In this document: piece by piece, positions 61,873-64,000 of the stretch
Layout of the letters: each line of letters opens with the position of its first letter
Numbering within the stretch: position 1 is the first letter of the stretch
Assembly: GCF_003863355.1 (NCBI RefSeq)
Contig: NZ_QQWG01000004.1
Span: forward strand, 248,001 to 312,000
DNA length: 64,000 bases
Reading direction: 5' to 3'
DNA from: Ancylomarina euxina
Lineage (GTDB): Bacteria > Bacteroidota > Bacteroidia > Bacteroidales > Marinifilaceae
Translations under genes and position numbers: made by a program
Notes under the pieces: model-generated
What the model was told of the DNA's origin: nothing
Database searches by the model: none
The model's input: only the letters and a program-made list of their open reading frames with translations

Positions 61873-64000
61873 ATGACAAGAAACATTTTCATCCTATTAT
61901 TCTGCCTATTTTCATTTACAGGCCACACGCAACAATTAAGTGGAAACATTTCAGACCTTGAAGGCAAACCGATTCCCTTTGCCAACATATTTATCAAAGA
62001 GTTAGCTACCGGAACCACATCGAATATAGATGGACAATATCATTTAGATCTTCCAGAGGGTGAATGGCAACTTCATTATCGATATATGGGATACAAAACC
62101 AAGGAAGTGAAAGTTACTATGGGGCAAAACAATATGGAACTAGATGTTGCCCTTGCCCCCCAAACATACCAACTAAAAGAAGTGAAAATATTGGCAAGTG
62201 GCGAAGATCCTGCCTACTTCGTCATGCGCAAGGCTATTGCTATGGGTGATTATTACACCAAACAGGTTAGCGAATATACCAATAAGGTATATTTGAAAGG
62301 TACTGGCAAAATCACCAGTGTTCCCAGCTTGTTAAAAAATAAACTAGCAAAAGAAGAGTTTACAGTCGGCAAAGTGTTCGTCACCGAAAACATTTCTAAA
62401 ATCCATTTCCAACTTCCCAATAAAATTGAAGAAGAAGTCATATCTATTCGGTCTTCAGGTTTAGATGACCAGGTAAATCCAATGCAATTTATTACATTAA
62501 ATCTTTATAACACACGAGACGAGGGTTTTATATCGCCTTTAGATAAGGCTGCTTTTACAGTTTATAAATTCCAATTTGTATCTGTATTCGAGGATCAGGG
62601 CAGAATAATTAATCAGATAAAAGTGACACCTAAAAGAAAAGGAAAAGATTTATTTAATGGCTTTATAAATATCACCGAAACCTTCTGGAACATTCATTCG
62701 GCAGACTTGAAACTAAGACTACCCATGACCCATATTCACATGCATCAAATATACGCACCTGTTAGTAAAGATGTTTGGATGCCAGTTAGTCTGGACTACG
62801 AAATCAAATTCAAAGGAATGGGCTTCGGTTTGGAAGGTATGTACGTTGCTTCAATCAAAGATTATCAAGTAACATTAAATCCTGATTTAGACCATGACTA
62901 TCTAAAACAAGAAGAACTGGCTAGAAAACAAGAAACTGAAGATATAAACAAGCTAAGCAATACTGAAGAATCAAAAGTATTATCGGCTAAAGAAATAGAA
63001 CGCAAAGCTGAAATTCAAACGCTTCTCGAAAAGCCAGATATGAAAAATTCTGATATGCGGAAGCTTGCTCGATTGATGGAAAAAGAGAATTCAAAAAACA
63101 AAAAAGAGAAAATTAAAGAGCCGCTTGAGATTAAAATCGAAAAGGTGAAAATGGCTAAAGACGCCAAAACTAAAGATTCGATATATTGGGACGAAATGCG
63201 TCCTATCCCACTTTCAAAAGACGAAAAAATCAGTTTTGTAGAAAAAGATTCCATCGTGAAAGTTAAAAATACACCCGAATATAAAGATTCGGTACGTAGG
63301 GCTAACAGGGAATTTAAATTCAACCACCTACTTTGGGGCAAAACGTACAGATATAAAGAATCGAACTCACGTTTGTCTACACCGGGTCTATTGGCCTTTG
63401 ATAAAATCTCATACAATACGGTTCAAGGCTTTACCTTCGATGCGCCTTTCTCCTACACAAAGAAAGATACTATAGGTCATTATTTTGAGATGACATCAAA
63501 TTTAAGCTATGCTTTCTCACGTGAGCATCTTGATTATACTATAGGAAGCCTATATCGATACAATGGTTTAAAAAGAGCCTGGTTGGGTTTCGAAGCAGGA
63601 AGCAAGGCGGTTGATTTCAATGAAACTACTGGCATTAACCCAATGCTCAATGTGGTTACCTCCCTTTATTACAAGGATAATCACATGAAATTGTACGACA
63701 AAAACTATATGAAAGTGTGGCATAAAATAGATCTTACCAATGGCCTAAACCTTGGTACAAAATTGGAATATGCCAATAGAAAACAGCTTTATAACAACAA
63801 TAAATTCTATATATCAGGTCCTGGTGACAATAAATACACGCCAAACATCCCTAAAGGCATAAATCCAGAATTGGTTCGTGATAATAAGGCATTAACCTTT
63901 ACTGCACAATTAGATTACACTCCGCACCACAGATATATGGTAAAGAAAGGGGTAAAACAAATGACGAGTTATCATTCACAGCCTACTTTTTCTTTACTCT
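61873..64000 (+). CDS. DUF5686 protein with carboxypeptidase regulatory-like domain, 3' partial
   Basis: The frame is open from ATG 61873 to the end of the window (about 709 codons), so the gene continues beyond it. A signal peptide (TRNIFILLFCLFSFTGHTQ) is followed by a carboxypeptidase regulatory-like domain (residues ~22-105: GNISDLEGKPIPFANIFIKE, TSNIDGQYHLDLPEG). DUF5686 then starts (~115 onward), with EDPAYFVMRKAIAMGDYY and NIHSADLKLRLPM. Residues ~340-430 are charged and coiled. The C-terminal third (from ~490) alternates aromatic residues and turns like an outer-membrane beta-barrel. Families of this kind are surface or outer-membrane proteins of Bacteroidota with unknown cargo. Confidence 0.88.
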   Translation, partial: MTRNIFILLFCLFSFTGHTQQLSGNISDLEGKPIPFANIFIKELATGTTSNIDGQYHLDLPEGEWQLHYRYMGYKTKEVKVTMGQNNMELDVALAPQTYQLKEVKILASGEDPAYFVMRKAIAMGDYYTKQVSEYTNKVYLKGTGKITSVPSLLKNKLAKEEFTVGKVFVTENISKIHFQLPNKIEEEVISIRSSGLDDQVNPMQFITLNLYNTRDEGFISPLDKAAFTVYKFQFVSVFEDQGRIINQIKVTPKRKGKDLFNGFINITETFWNIHSADLKLRLPMTHIHMHQIYAPVSKDVWMPVSLDYEIKFKGMGFGLEGMYVASIKDYQVTLNPDLDHDYLKQEELARKQETEDINKLSNTEESKVLSAKEIERKAEIQTLLEKPDMKNSDMRKLARLMEKENSKNKKEKIKEPLEIKIEKVKMAKDAKTKDSIYWDEMRPIPLSKDEKISFVEKDSIVKVKNTPEYKDSVRRANREFKFNHLLWGKTYRYKESNSRLSTPGLLAFDKISYNTVQGFTFDAPFSYTKKDTIGHYFEMTSNLSYAFSREHLDYTIGSLYRYNGLKRAWLGFEAGSKAVDFNETTGINPMLNVVTSLYYKDNHMKLYDKNYMKVWHKIDLTNGLNLGTKLEYANRKQLYNNNKFYISGPGDNKYTPNIPKGINPELVRDNKALTFTAQLDYTPHHRYMVKKGVKQMTSYHSQPTFSLL

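Overview
The window is a chromosomal segment of a Bacteroidota bacterium, most likely a marine member of the Marinilabiliales (Marinifilum, Labilibaculum or Ancylomarina type). The pointers are promoters of the Bacteroidota form TTG-N19-TAnnTTTG with no clear Shine-Dalgarno sites, a eukaryotic-type citrate synthase, a fused GshAB, families typical of the phylum (DUF4251, and DUF5686 behind a carboxypeptidase regulatory-like domain), and AT-rich intergenic DNA. No phage, integrase, IS element, CRISPR array, rRNA or tRNA gene was seen. The genus is an inference from gene content.

Layout. 1-9.9 kb: end of a ThrE-type exporter, a TPR protein, a DUF368 polyprenyl-phosphate transporter, aroE, truA, a candidate 6S-like RNA, a TatD-type hydrolase, tcdA, an alkylguanine-DNA alkyltransferase and a 596-residue protein of unknown function. 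9.9-13.6 kb: gltA and aconitase. 14-20 kb: a phosphoesterase, prfC, a thioesterase, a DUF4251 protein, asnA behind a leader with two Asn-rich peptides and two attenuators, and two small membrane-associated proteins. 20-27.6 kb: a K+/H+ antiporter, a decayed S9 peptidase, a Nudix hydrolase, a hemerythrin-like protein, a CNNM-type transporter and an MsbA-like ABC exporter. 27.9-35 kb is the most accessory part: a TonB-domain protein, a degenerate ~20-bp periodic repeat, an orphan helical protein, a hybrid histidine kinase, an orphan domain of RluA-type enzymes, and MscS. Three of these genes share an upstream motif.

35-40.5 kb is a tight seven-gene minus-strand operon for lipid and membrane work: lipocalin, DUF2177, a fatty acid kinase in which FakA and FakB parts are fused, DUF1295, peroxiredoxin, PlsY and an SRPBCC protein. 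The kinase makes acyl-phosphate and PlsY consumes it, so the operon appears to encode a salvage route from free fatty acids into phospholipid. 40.7-45.2 kb holds hemA, hemC, hemB and hemE. 45.5-54.8 kb holds a TPR protein, a fructosamine kinase with a low-molecular-weight phosphatase, a zinc ribbon protein, lgt, secA, a small lipoprotein, ferritin and class I fumarase. 55-64 kb holds a SpoIIAA-like protein, gshF, a MATE exporter, a RecQ helicase and the start of a DUF5686 outer-membrane protein that runs off the window.

The strongest finding is the asnA leader (17731-18080). It has one promoter, then two Asn-rich reading frames (9 of 24 and 6 of 14 residues are Asn). Each is followed by an intrinsic terminator whose 5' arm can pair instead with sequence at or just after that reading frame's stop codon. 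This is the classical attenuation design, used twice in series to sense charged tRNA-Asn.
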